Source: Brevibacterium antiquum CNRZ 918 (GTDB lineage Bacteria; Actinomycetota; Actinomycetes; Actinomycetales; Brevibacteriaceae). Taken from it: 53,445 bases of DNA. Below are positions 1 through 6,781 of the stretch, piece after piece. Each line of letters begins with the position of its first letter. Position 1 is the stretch's first letter. The stretch is from positions 1-53,445 of the forward strand of contig NZ_FXZD01000015.1 in NCBI RefSeq assembly GCF_900169145.1, given 5' to 3'. The notes beneath the pieces are model-generated. The model ran no database searches, had not been told where the DNA came from, and worked only from the letters and a program-made list of their open reading frames with translations. The translations under genes and the position numbers were made by a program.

Positions 1-66
1 GATCTGGTCGTACTGAACCAGGAAAGACCGGATCTCTGCCACGCTGTATCCAGTAGTGATGGTCAT
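1..66 (-). CDS. N-terminus of an unidentified protein, probably a transposase subunit
   Basis: Reading leftward from an ATG at 66, 22 codons stay open to the window edge, so only the N-terminus (MTITTGYSVAEIRSFLVQYD...) is visible. A good Shine-Dalgarno (AGAGGAAC, about 8 nt upstream) supports the start. The residues look like the first helix of a helix-turn-helix. The sequence up to about 122 then joins abruptly to a copy of a chromosomal repeat, which suggests the 5' end of an inserted element. An IS3-type OrfA is possible but the fragment is too short to decide. Confidence 0.4.
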   Translation of the reverse strand, partial: MTITTGYSVAEIRSFLVQYDQI

Positions 67-122
67 GGTTAGTGTTCCTCTCAGTGTCAGACTGAGTGAC
101 TCACAACCAGCCTGACAGAGAG
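1..122 (-). mobile_element. End of a second, unidentified inserted element
   Basis: The direct repeat that precedes the IS1634-type element starts abruptly at 123, although its partner copy continues further left (2282-2482). The left part of the first copy has therefore been replaced by other DNA, and 1-122 carries an outward-facing gene start. A partly inverted pair (CCTCTCAGTGTCAG at 77-90 and CTGACAGAGAGG near 112-123) lies near the junction. That an IS was inserted here is inferred from the junction and the truncated ORF; the family is unknown. Confidence 0.35.
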
Positions 123-348
123 GGGAGGAGCATTTTTTACCAAATGGCTGGCATTTAGGTCGATGACTGCGTCTACAGACGGCGAAGGCGTTGCTGCGAT
201 TTTTAATAAGCGCGTTCGAGATTGGATAGTGGGCAACGCTGATCCGAAGGATCGCGTTGGGTTAAAAACGGACCGAACTAATGGCTACAAGGCGTACCTT
301 TCATTGCTTGATAGTTGGGGAGGTCGGCAGAACTCGTGCACAGGTTGA
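123..348 (+). pseudogene. Truncated copy of OGG-fold glycosylase-like gene, C-terminal part
   Basis: Same reading frame as the fragment at 2282-2708, but only the last ~74 codons survive, ending at the TGA at 346-348. The visible stretch (GGAFFTKWLAF, later YKAYLSLLDSW) resembles the C-terminal half of proteins annotated as 8-oxoguanine DNA glycosylase OGG-fold. Without its 5' part it cannot encode a functional enzyme. It exists because the IS duplicated this stretch. Confidence 0.6.
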
Positions 349-422
349 ACTCTCAATTTTTCGAATTGACTCGAGATCGCATGTCCTCTGAGTAGTCAAA
401 AGCAAATAGCGTACCGACATCC

Positions 423-577
423 TTAACCAGCGACAAGCTCCTTCGCCATCATCCACTCGACAATCGCAGCCACATGCGCATCCACCGAGTCGATGGCCGG
501 CAGGGGAGCGGTCTCCGGCGGTACCAACAACCCGATCTCCGTGCAAGACAATGCTACAGCGTCCGCACCGCGAGCCT
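423..577 (-). pseudogene. Duplicated 3' end of the Asp/Glu racemase gene
   Basis: Copy of the last ~155 bp of the racemase gene at 2783-3490 including its TAA stop, cut off at 577 by the IS end. Only the C-terminal residues (ending MMAKELVAG) remain and there is no start. It is a by-product of the long target duplication. Confidence 0.85.
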
Positions 578-592
578 CCCGAGTTGCACAGG
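578..592. repeat. IS left terminal inverted repeat
   Basis: CCCGAGTTGCACAGG; pairs with 2267-2281 at 13 of 15 positions. It begins at the base after the direct repeat. Confidence 0.8.
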
Positions 593-616
593 TTTAGTTA
601 CCCTGGCCAATCAGTG

Positions 617-2170
617 TCACCGGCTCTTGGGTAGCGCATCGAGGAGTTCCCGCGCTGCTGGCGGGATATCTGGGGCGAAAGTGATCTCCTGATCACCGAT
701 GACGCCCGTGAACTCTCGCAACGGACGTAGCGTCGTGATGATCTTCTTCAACGAAGCCCCTGTCGCGTCTTGCATGAACCTCGCAACACCCAACGCGGTG
801 AACACGACCGTCAGGTGTGCCTCGATCGCGTCCCTGGTCCGGTGGAACATTGGCCTGGCATCCAGATCAGTCTTCGACATCCGAAACGACTGCTCGACGT
901 GCCACAAGTCGTGATAGCTACCGATGACCTCGCCCGCCGACATGATGGTGGCTGGAATATTGGTCACGTAACCTTTGAATCCGGACAGCTTCATCGCTCG
1001 GTCATAGGCCTTCTCGTCGAAGACCTTCTGGGCCCCTTTTGTCTTCACGAACCGTGCTGGCTTCGGTTGCGAGTCTCCCTCGATGATGGCAATGGCGCGG
1101 TTGCGCTGCAGATTCAGAGTCTGCTCGTCGCGCATTGCACGCTTGCGCCGGTACTGCCACACAGCCCGCCACGCATCCGGAAACGTCTCCGCGTCCCAGA
1201 CTGGTTCGGCCTTCACCTTCGTCCGGGTAGGGTCGAGTCGTTTCTGGCCACGCGGAGTGATCGTATCGATGACGGTTCCGTCTTCGGCCCATTCGCCATT
1301 CCACCGAAAATACGTTGCCAGATCGTGCGGGGCCTTGACCTGTCTGGAACCAACAATGAATCGCAAGCCGGCATCATCGAGTTCCTTGAGATTCTTTGCT
1401 GACAACATGCCAGCGTCGGCAGCGACGACCATGTCCGAGACTTGATGCCGGTCTTGGAATCGTTTGATCACGGGAATGATCGTGTGGGTCTCTGCTTTGT
1501 TACCTTCGAAGCATCCGATCTCGAGTGGGAACCCGGTCCGATCGACGAGGAGACCAACAACAATCTGCGGGTCGACTCGACGTTCTTTGGAGTATCCGAC
1601 CTTTCGCAGACTGTCTTCCTTTTCAGCCTCAAAATATAGGGTGGTGACGTCGTAGAGCAACAGACTGATCCCGGTTGTCGCCACCGAGTAGTCGAAGCAC
1701 TTCGCCGCGATCTGGTCGCGGTAGTTGTTGTCGCGGGCGCGTTTGAGGCAGGTCAGGAACGTGTTGCGGTGAACGACATCAACACCGAGCTCACCCAGGA
1801 CGCGGACACTGTCGGACTTCGACGTCGGTTCGATCAGGCGGGCGAGGACGAGTTGGAAGAATGCTTCGTCATCGACGGTATCGAAGCCCAAACGCTCGTA
1901 GGCGGTCCGGATCGTATCGACGATGACTTGTGACCTACTGGACTTCACGACCGCGGGTGCTGTGGCGGGTTTGTCGGTGTGGTCGAAGTCGAGGACACCT
2001 TGTCCGGGGTGGAGCTTATCGCGGCCGATGGCCATGAGTGCTGCGAGTTCTTCGGGAGTGTGGGCTGAGCCGAGGTGTTCGACGATGCGGTAGCGTCCAC
2101 CGGTTTTGTCCGCGATCTGCACGGCAGTGGCCCCCGAGGCGGTGGGCACTTTACGCACGAATGGGCTCAT
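617..2170 (-). CDS. IS1634-family transposase (IS4-superfamily DDE)
   Basis: A 517-residue DDE transposase catalysing movement of its own element. The N-terminal ~110 residues resemble the DUF4277-like N-terminus of this family. The first catalytic Asp lies in LLYDVTTLYFE, the second in VVAADAGMLSA, and the IS4-type YREK region is seen as SYHDLWHVEQSFRMSKTDL, carrying the catalytic Glu and following Lys. Length is typical (about 500-560 residues). The ATG at 2170 lies about 110 bp inside the right inverted repeat and the stop about 25 bp inside the left one. No frameshift is visible, so the enzyme may be active. A decayed C-terminus of a related transposase occurs at 8290-8421. Confidence 0.93.
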   Translation of the reverse strand: MSPFVRKVPTASGATAVQIADKTGGRYRIVEHLGSAHTPEELAALMAIGRDKLHPGQGVLDFDHTDKPATAPAVVKSSRSQVIVDTIRTAYERLGFDTVDDEAFFQLVLARLIEPTSKSDSVRVLGELGVDVVHRNTFLTCLKRARDNNYRDQIAAKCFDYSVATTGISLLLYDVTTLYFEAEKEDSLRKVGYSKERRVDPQIVVGLLVDRTGFPLEIGCFEGNKAETHTIIPVIKRFQDRHQVSDMVVAADAGMLSAKNLKELDDAGLRFIVGSRQVKAPHDLATYFRWNGEWAEDGTVIDTITPRGQKRLDPTRTKVKAEPVWDAETFPDAWRAVWQYRRKRAMRDEQTLNLQRNRAIAIIEGDSQPKPARFVKTKGAQKVFDEKAYDRAMKLSGFKGYVTNIPATIMSAGEVIGSYHDLWHVEQSFRMSKTDLDARPMFHRTRDAIEAHLTVVFTALGVARFMQDATGASLKKIITTLRPLREFTGVIGDQEITFAPDIPPAARELLDALPKSR

Positions 2171-2266
2171 GGCCTCATTTTAGTGTCGAATTTAGTTACC
2201 CAAAAACAAGAACCGCAGACCGCTTACCAGCATAAACATTCAGCCCAACCCTGAAATCACTAGCCA

Positions 2267-2281
2267 CCTGTGCAAGTCAGG
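2267..2281. repeat. IS right terminal inverted repeat
   Basis: CCTGTGCAAGTCAGG; reverse complement matches the left terminus at 13 of 15 bases. It fixes the right end of the IS at about 2281. Confidence 0.75.
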
Positions 2282-2708
2282 TTTTAATACGGGGTGGACC
2301 GAGCGGTTACGGGCCGTTTCGCGCGCGAAGCATACTGACAGCGACCGTTCAAAATCTAATTTGGAAGCGATTGTCGAATACTCGATTCGTGACTGCCTGG
2401 TACAAGGTGCAAATATTGTGCGCACGAGGGGTGCTGCCGATGCCTTCTACTTCATGAACAACGAGGGGCATATCAAATATCTGGGAGGAGCATTTTTTAC
2501 CAAATGGCTGGCATTTAGGTCGATGACTGCGTCTACAGACGGCGAAGGCGTTGCTGCGATTTTTAATAAGCGCGTTCGAGATTGGATAGTGGGCAACGCT
2601 GATCCGAAGGATCGCGTTGGGTTAAAAACGGACCGAACTAATGGCTACAAGGCGTACCTTTCATTGCTTGATAGTTGGGGAGGTCGGCAGAACTCGTGCA
2701 CAGGTTGA
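2282..2708 (+). pseudogene. OGG-fold DNA glycosylase-like gene, 5' part lost at the IS
   Basis: An open frame runs without a start from the right IS end through 2708 (TGA), about 141 codons. It contains WTERLRAVSRA near the beginning, then IKYLGGAFFTKWLAF and NGYKAYLSLLDSW near the end. These resemble the GPAFFTKFLYF-like and terminal WA-type motifs of actinobacterial proteins annotated as 8-oxoguanine DNA glycosylase OGG-fold, whose family removes oxidised guanine. A shorter in-frame ORF from a TTG at 2361 is possible but would lack the front of the domain. The gene converges on the racemase gene. Identity rests on remembered family motifs and is moderately sure; disruption by the IS is clear. 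Confidence 0.6.
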
Positions 2709-2937
2709 ACTCTCAATTTTTCGAATTGACTCGAGATCGCATGTCCTCTGAGTAGTCAAAAGCAAATAGCGTACCGACATCCTTAACCAGCGACAAGCTC
2801 CTTCGCCATCATCCACTCGACAATCGCAGCCACATGCGCATCCACCGAGTCGATGGCCGGCAGGGGAGCGGTCTCCGGCGGTACCAACAACCCGATCTCC
2901 GTGCAAGACAATGCTACAGCGTCCGCACCGCGAGCCT
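2282..2937. repeat. Direct repeat copy 2 (target duplication right of the IS)
   Basis: Host DNA following the IS. The last 455 bp (2483-2937) recur at 123-577. If the whole stretch from the right IS end to 2937 was the duplicated target, the original duplication was about 656 bp, with the first 201 bp of copy 1 now lost. It runs from the middle of an OGG-fold gene into the 3' end of the racemase gene. Confidence 0.75.
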
Positions 2938-3490
2938 TGAGCTCATTCATGATCTCGACATAGCGGGCGCGGGAGGCATCGGTAAAGACTCCCTGGGTGA
3001 GCTCGTCGAAGATGATTTGGTCGACCTCGAGACAGGTGGCCTCGTCAGGAACCAGTGTTGCAATGCCCTGTGCTTCGAGCCGTTCGGTGTAGAAGCCGTC
3101 GAGCATCGTCCACTTCGTGCCGAGCACCGCCAGAGTCGAATGGCCCTGACGCTTGGCCACCGTCGCGATCGCATCGACGATGTGAATCAGGGGTGCATCG
3201 ACCGAGGTCTCAACGGCAGGTGCGCACTTGTGCATGAGGTTCGTCGCGATCGCCACCGCCTCGGCGCCGCCATCGACGAGTCGCTGCGCCGTTGCGGTCA
3301 GAGAGGCATCCATACCCGCCCAGTCTTCGGCGATCTGCATGTCGCGGATATCGGCGAAGTCCGTGGAATCGAGGAGGATCTGCGCCGAGTGATGCCCGCC
3401 GAGTCGCTCAGCCACAGCCGAGTTGATCTTCGTGTAGTACTCGATGCTCGAGTGCCAGCTCATTCCACCCAACAGACCGATCCTGCGCAT
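2783..3490 (-). CDS. Aspartate/glutamate racemase family protein (L-Asp/Glu type)
   Basis: A 235-residue cytoplasmic, cofactor-independent racemase interconverting enantiomers of aspartate and/or glutamate. The N-terminus MRRIGLLGGMSWHS and the downstream GGHHSAQILLDSTDF closely follow E. coli YgeA. The C-terminal catalytic Cys is in SCTEIGLLVPPE. At the first active-site motif it reads IATNLMHK where classical aspartate racemases have CNT; YgeA uses the equivalent Thr in place of the N-terminal Cys and is L-specific, so the same atypical chemistry is expected here. A Shine-Dalgarno (GGAGATGGACTATG context) supports the start. It is divergent from a LysR gene and near a TRAP operon. Its last 155 bp are duplicated at 423-577, but this copy is intact. 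Confidence 0.88.
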   Translation of the reverse strand: MRRIGLLGGMSWHSSIEYYTKINSAVAERLGGHHSAQILLDSTDFADIRDMQIAEDWAGMDASLTATAQRLVDGGAEAVAIATNLMHKCAPAVETSVDAPLIHIVDAIATVAKRQGHSTLAVLGTKWTMLDGFYTERLEAQGIATLVPDEATCLEVDQIIFDELTQGVFTDASRARYVEIMNELKARGADAVALSCTEIGLLVPPETAPLPAIDSVDAHVAAIVEWMMAKELVAG

Positions 3491-3581
3491 AGTCCATCTC
3501 CTCGTCCTCGTGTATCAGTGTCTTCCCTCCAGTCTCGTCCGAACCAAGGACTCCCGGTAGGCCCAGTTGCCACTGCCATGA

Positions 3582-3598
3582 CATAAGCTGGACTTATG
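3582..3598. promoter_or_regulatory. LysR-type operator candidate overlapping the lysR start codon
   Basis: Perfect inverted repeat CATAAG-CTGGA-CTTATG, 6-5-6, containing the T-N11-A pattern typical of LysR-family boxes (T3584, A3596). The ATG at 3596-3598 forms its right end. Position in the short divergent intergenic region (3491-3595) suggests autorepression and control of the racemase gene. Confidence 0.6.
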
Positions 3599-4540
3599 GC
3601 AAATGTGTTTGAGCAGGCGCTCGACGTCGGCGAACCGAAACGCCTGCTGATCTTCGGCGCAATCGCCGAGGCAGGCAGCATCGGAGCAGCCGCACGCGAA
3701 CTCGGCTGGTCACAACCGGCACTGTCCCAACACATGAACGCGCTCGAGAAAGACCTCGGCGTCAAACTCTTCGAACGCACGTCTCGCGGCATCGTCCTGA
3801 CCACCGCTGGCCAACTGACACACATCCGCGCGAACGAAATAGCCACCTCGGTGACGGGGCTGCGAGGCGACTTAGCCAGAGCATTCGGCCTCGGCGGACG
3901 CAATGTTCGACTGGCTGGATTCCCCAGCTTCGTCGTCGGCCCCTTGGCGGCAGCCTTAGGAAGTCTCGCATCATCCTCCGGGACGGGCGCCGATTCCGTC
4001 CAGCACCACTCCTACGAGGTGGCCGAAACAGAACCGCCCGAAGCCATGACGCTGCTGGAGGCAGGCGAGATCGACGTGGCCTTCCTGTTCCGTCACGAGG
4101 ACGAGGAGGCACCGCGGCTACCCGCTCACGACACGGTCGACCTCGGGGTCGATCATCTTGACCTGCTGGTCCCCGAACGATGGAACCGTGCTGGACAGAT
4201 CACTCACCTCAGCGATGTCGCCGACCTGCCGTGGATCATGGGCTGTGTGCGCTGCCGCTCCACCGCCGAGCGTCTCTGCCGACGTGCGGGCTTCGAACCA
4301 CGCACACGACACATCACGGACAACCCGGGTGCGATCCAGTCGCTCGTCTCCAACGGGCTGGGCGTCGCCCTTCTGCCGCGCAGTGCCCGTCGCTACTCCC
4401 AAGTGGCCGGCATCGACCCGATCGTCCTCGACGAAGCAGGGGCACGTAGGGTCACCGCGATGATCCCCGATGGGCTGCGATCGACATCGGAGGTCGAGGA
4501 TCTGTTGAATGCGCTTCGTGCGGTGGAAGTCGCAGTGTGA
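3596..4540 (+). CDS. LysR-family transcriptional regulator
   Basis: A 314-residue regulator with an N-terminal winged helix-turn-helix (residues ~17-75; LGWSQPALSQHMNALEKDLG, FERTSRGIVLTTAG) and a C-terminal periplasmic-binding-like effector domain (from ~residue 95). The typical LysR length is 290-320. It is divergent from the racemase gene and its TGA overlaps the ATG of dctQ by one base (TGATG), so it appears co-transcribed and translationally coupled with the TRAP operon. No clear Shine-Dalgarno precedes the ATG, and a palindrome overlaps it, so a leaderless or very short-leader mRNA is possible. The inducer is unknown; an acidic amino acid or dicarboxylate is a guess from context. Confidence 0.9.
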   Translation: MANVFEQALDVGEPKRLLIFGAIAEAGSIGAAARELGWSQPALSQHMNALEKDLGVKLFERTSRGIVLTTAGQLTHIRANEIATSVTGLRGDLARAFGLGGRNVRLAGFPSFVVGPLAAALGSLASSSGTGADSVQHHSYEVAETEPPEAMTLLEAGEIDVAFLFRHEDEEAPRLPAHDTVDLGVDHLDLLVPERWNRAGQITHLSDVADLPWIMGCVRCRSTAERLCRRAGFEPRTRHITDNPGAIQSLVSNGLGVALLPRSARRYSQVAGIDPIVLDEAGARRVTAMIPDGLRSTSEVEDLLNALRAVEVAV

Positions 4541-5076
4541 TGCTGACGTTCACGAAAGTCCTCAACAAGTGCCTGACGATCACCACGGCAGCGGCGATCA
4601 TCATCATGATGCTCCACATCGTCATCCACGCGCTCACGCGTTCCCTCTTCGACGCCCCGATCTACGGCACCAACGAGATCGTCGAGTACTGGTACCTGCC
4701 GATCGTGGCTCTGCTGGGCATCCCGGCCGCCCAACTGCAGAAGGAACACATCACCGTCACAATGCTCACCGAGCGTGCACGGCCAGCCACCGCCTCGGTG
4801 TTCACAGTCTTCGCCTGCATACTCGGCACCCTCGTCTCCCTCGCCTTCGCCTGGTTCGGTCTCATAAAGGCACTGGAGAATATGGTCATCGGCTCGACTG
4901 CTGATGTCTCCGACATCATCACCTGGCCGGTCTACTTCCTCGTCCCGATCGTTTTCGTCCTCCTGGCCACGCTCTATATCCTCGACGCCGTACTCATCGC
5001 CCGCACCGGCAAACCCGAGCTCGACCGTGCCACAGGCCAACTGGCAGAGCACGATGCTGACACCAGAACCTACTGA
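4540..5076 (+). CDS. TRAP transporter small membrane subunit DctQ
   Basis: A 178-residue integral membrane protein with four hydrophobic segments (about residues 12-33, 48-66, 88-110, 128-150), the DctQ layout. The family forms the small subunit that pairs with DctM in sodium- or proton-driven uptake of organic acids captured by a DctP receptor. The motif TNEIVEYWYLPIVALLG resembles the conserved E-rich segment of DctQ proteins. The start ATG overlaps the lysR stop; a GTG one codon earlier is also possible. The 23-nt gap to dctM indicates an operon. Confidence 0.9.
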   Translation: MLTFTKVLNKCLTITTAAAIIIMMLHIVIHALTRSLFDAPIYGTNEIVEYWYLPIVALLGIPAAQLQKEHITVTMLTERARPATASVFTVFACILGTLVSLAFAWFGLIKALENMVIGSTADVSDIITWPVYFLVPIVFVLLATLYILDAVLIARTGKPELDRATGQLAEHDADTRTY

Positions 5077-5099
5077 CGAGCCGCCGACGGAAACGACCT

Positions 5100-6641
5100 G
5101 TGAACACAAATACTGATACCTCCGCAACCGGCCCGACGCCGGACGGCAGCCCGCAGAACAGCCCCCAGCTGCTGCCCTCGGGTTCACGTCGGAAACCGCC
5201 CGGCGCCCTCGCTCTGATCATCGGCTTCGGCCTGGTCGCCATCTGCCTGATCGGCCTCTTCACCAGCCCAACGGCAGCCATCGGCGGCGCCTGGTGCATC
5301 GCCATGATGCTTGTCTTGCTGTTCCACTCCGTCCCCGTCGCCATCGCCTTGTCCGTGCCCTCCATTATCGGCGTCTACGCGGTCAGCGGCATCCCTGCGA
5401 CCATGAACATCCTCTCGACGGCTCCCTTCAGCGCGGTCTCGGACTGGACGCTGAGCGTGCTGCCGATGTTCATCTTCATGGGCATGCTGCTTACCCAGTC
5501 CGGCCTCTCCGGCAAAATCTACCGCGTCGCCGATGACTGGTTCAGCTGGCTGCCCGGTGGCATCGGCATCGGCACGAACTTCGCAGGGGCGGGTCTGTCA
5601 GCAGTGACTGGATCAACCATCGGCATGACCTACGCGCTCGGCCGCGCCGGCATTCCCGAGATGCTCAAGGCCGGCTACGACAAACGCATGGCCGTCGGGA
5701 CGATCATGGTCTCGGGCATGACTGGCAACCTCATCCCACCGTCGATCCTCATGGTCATCTACGCCGGCATCGCCTCGGTGCCCGTGGGCCCGGCACTCAT
5801 GGCCGGCGCCCTGCCCGGGATTCTGCTGGCGCTGTGCTTCGCCGTCTTCATCTTCTCCATCGGTGTCATCGCTCCGAAACTCGTCGGCCGCGGCGTCGAT
5901 TCCGCAGACCGCACGACACCCACCTGGCGCGAACGGCTGACCTCACTCGGCGGAGTCTGGGGCTTCCTGGTCATTCTCGTCGTTCTCTTCGGCGGCATGT
6001 TCTCCGGCATCTTCACCCCCACCGAGGCCGGAGCCGCAGCCGCGCTGTGCTCCGTTCTGCTGTGCCTGTGGGAGAAACGGGGTGACCATCCCTGGCGAAA
6101 GATCGCGGAGTCGGCCATGGCTACGGTGTCAGCCACCTCGGCGATCTTCTTCATCATGATCGGCGCGACGATGCTCACCAGCCTGCTGGCCATCACCGGG
6201 CTCGCTCCCATCCTCACCGGATTCATCACCGGCCGGGGCCTGTCAACGGTGGGTTTCCTGCTCGTGCTCATCGTCCTCTACGTCATCATGGGCATGTTCT
6301 TCGACACGATGTCGATGATGCTGCTGACCATCCCGATCCTCCTGCCGACGCTCGAGACCATGGGGGTCAGCCCACTCTGGTTCGGGGTCTTCGTCGTCTT
6401 GCTCGGCGAGTTCGGCATGGTCACCCCACCGGTCGGCATCATCCCCTACATCGTTCACAGCATCGTCAAGGACTCCGACGTCAACCTTGGGCACTCCATC
6501 ACACTGCGTGACATCTTCGTCTCACTCCTGTGGTTCCTCCCCGTCGCCGTGATCTTCCTCGTCCTCATGATCGCCGTTCCCGGAATGACCGAATGGCTGC
6601 CCGATCTCATCGAACGCACCAGCGGAGGAATGTCGGGCTGA
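5100..6641 (+). CDS. TRAP transporter large permease DctM
   Basis: A 513-residue polytopic permease. After a Pro/Ser/Thr-rich cytoplasmic N-terminus of ~35 residues there are about a dozen membrane helices with the DctM signatures GAGLSAVTGSTIGMTYALG, SGMTGNLIPPSILMVIYAG and a C-terminal EFGMVTPPVGIIPYIVHSI. These re-entrant regions form the transport path in the family. It is longer than many DctM proteins (about 430) because of the N-terminal extension and central loop. The start is a GTG at 5100. It lies between dctQ and dctP in the classical Q-M-P set. Substrate cannot be read from sequence; C4-dicarboxylates or acidic amino acids are suggested by the neighbouring racemase. Confidence 0.93.
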   Translation: MNTNTDTSATGPTPDGSPQNSPQLLPSGSRRKPPGALALIIGFGLVAICLIGLFTSPTAAIGGAWCIAMMLVLLFHSVPVAIALSVPSIIGVYAVSGIPATMNILSTAPFSAVSDWTLSVLPMFIFMGMLLTQSGLSGKIYRVADDWFSWLPGGIGIGTNFAGAGLSAVTGSTIGMTYALGRAGIPEMLKAGYDKRMAVGTIMVSGMTGNLIPPSILMVIYAGIASVPVGPALMAGALPGILLALCFAVFIFSIGVIAPKLVGRGVDSADRTTPTWRERLTSLGGVWGFLVILVVLFGGMFSGIFTPTEAGAAAALCSVLLCLWEKRGDHPWRKIAESAMATVSATSAIFFIMIGATMLTSLLAITGLAPILTGFITGRGLSTVGFLLVLIVLYVIMGMFFDTMSMMLLTIPILLPTLETMGVSPLWFGVFVVLLGEFGMVTPPVGIIPYIVHSIVKDSDVNLGHSITLRDIFVSLLWFLPVAVIFLVLMIAVPGMTEWLPDLIERTSGGMSG

Positions 6642-6781
6642 GCCTCGCCGAGGTGGCCCCACCGTGTCGTCGACCGCGCCGTTGCGTGGCTTCGGCACAG
6701 TGTGAGGGGAGTCATGGTGAGGGCGGACTCATTCGGATCTATGATCGAAGGGAACTCACAGCCGCCGTTCAAAGGAGTCCC

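Larger units (their letters stand above)
123..577. repeat. Direct repeat copy 1 (455 bp, target duplication left of the IS)
   Basis: Bases 123-577 match 2483-2937 at a constant offset of 2360 with no difference noticed by eye. The match ends exactly at the left terminal inverted repeat of the IS (578), as expected of a target-site duplication. Its left part, equivalent to 2282-2482, is missing. Confidence 0.9.
578..2281 (-). mobile_element. IS1634-family insertion sequence (about 1.7 kb)
   Basis: The element is bounded by 15-bp imperfect inverted repeats: 578-592 (CCCGAGTTGCACAGG) and 2267-2281 (CCTGTGCAAGTCAGG), 13 of 15 matching after reverse complement. It encodes one transposase filling most of its length. 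The left boundary coincides with the end of the 455-bp direct repeat. IS1634-family members (IS1634 of Mycoplasma mycoides, IS1549 of Mycobacterium) are known for very long, variable target duplications, which fits this arrangement. Confidence 0.9.

Noticed and set aside
593..2199. TTTAGTTACCC occurring at both ends inside the IS
   Set aside because: Same orientation, not inverted, and internal to better terminal repeats; not needed to define the element.
6530..6781. Longer N-terminus for DctP from the upstream in-frame start
   Set aside because: It overlaps dctM and would put the lipoprotein signal inside the protein; the strong ribosome site supports 6782.
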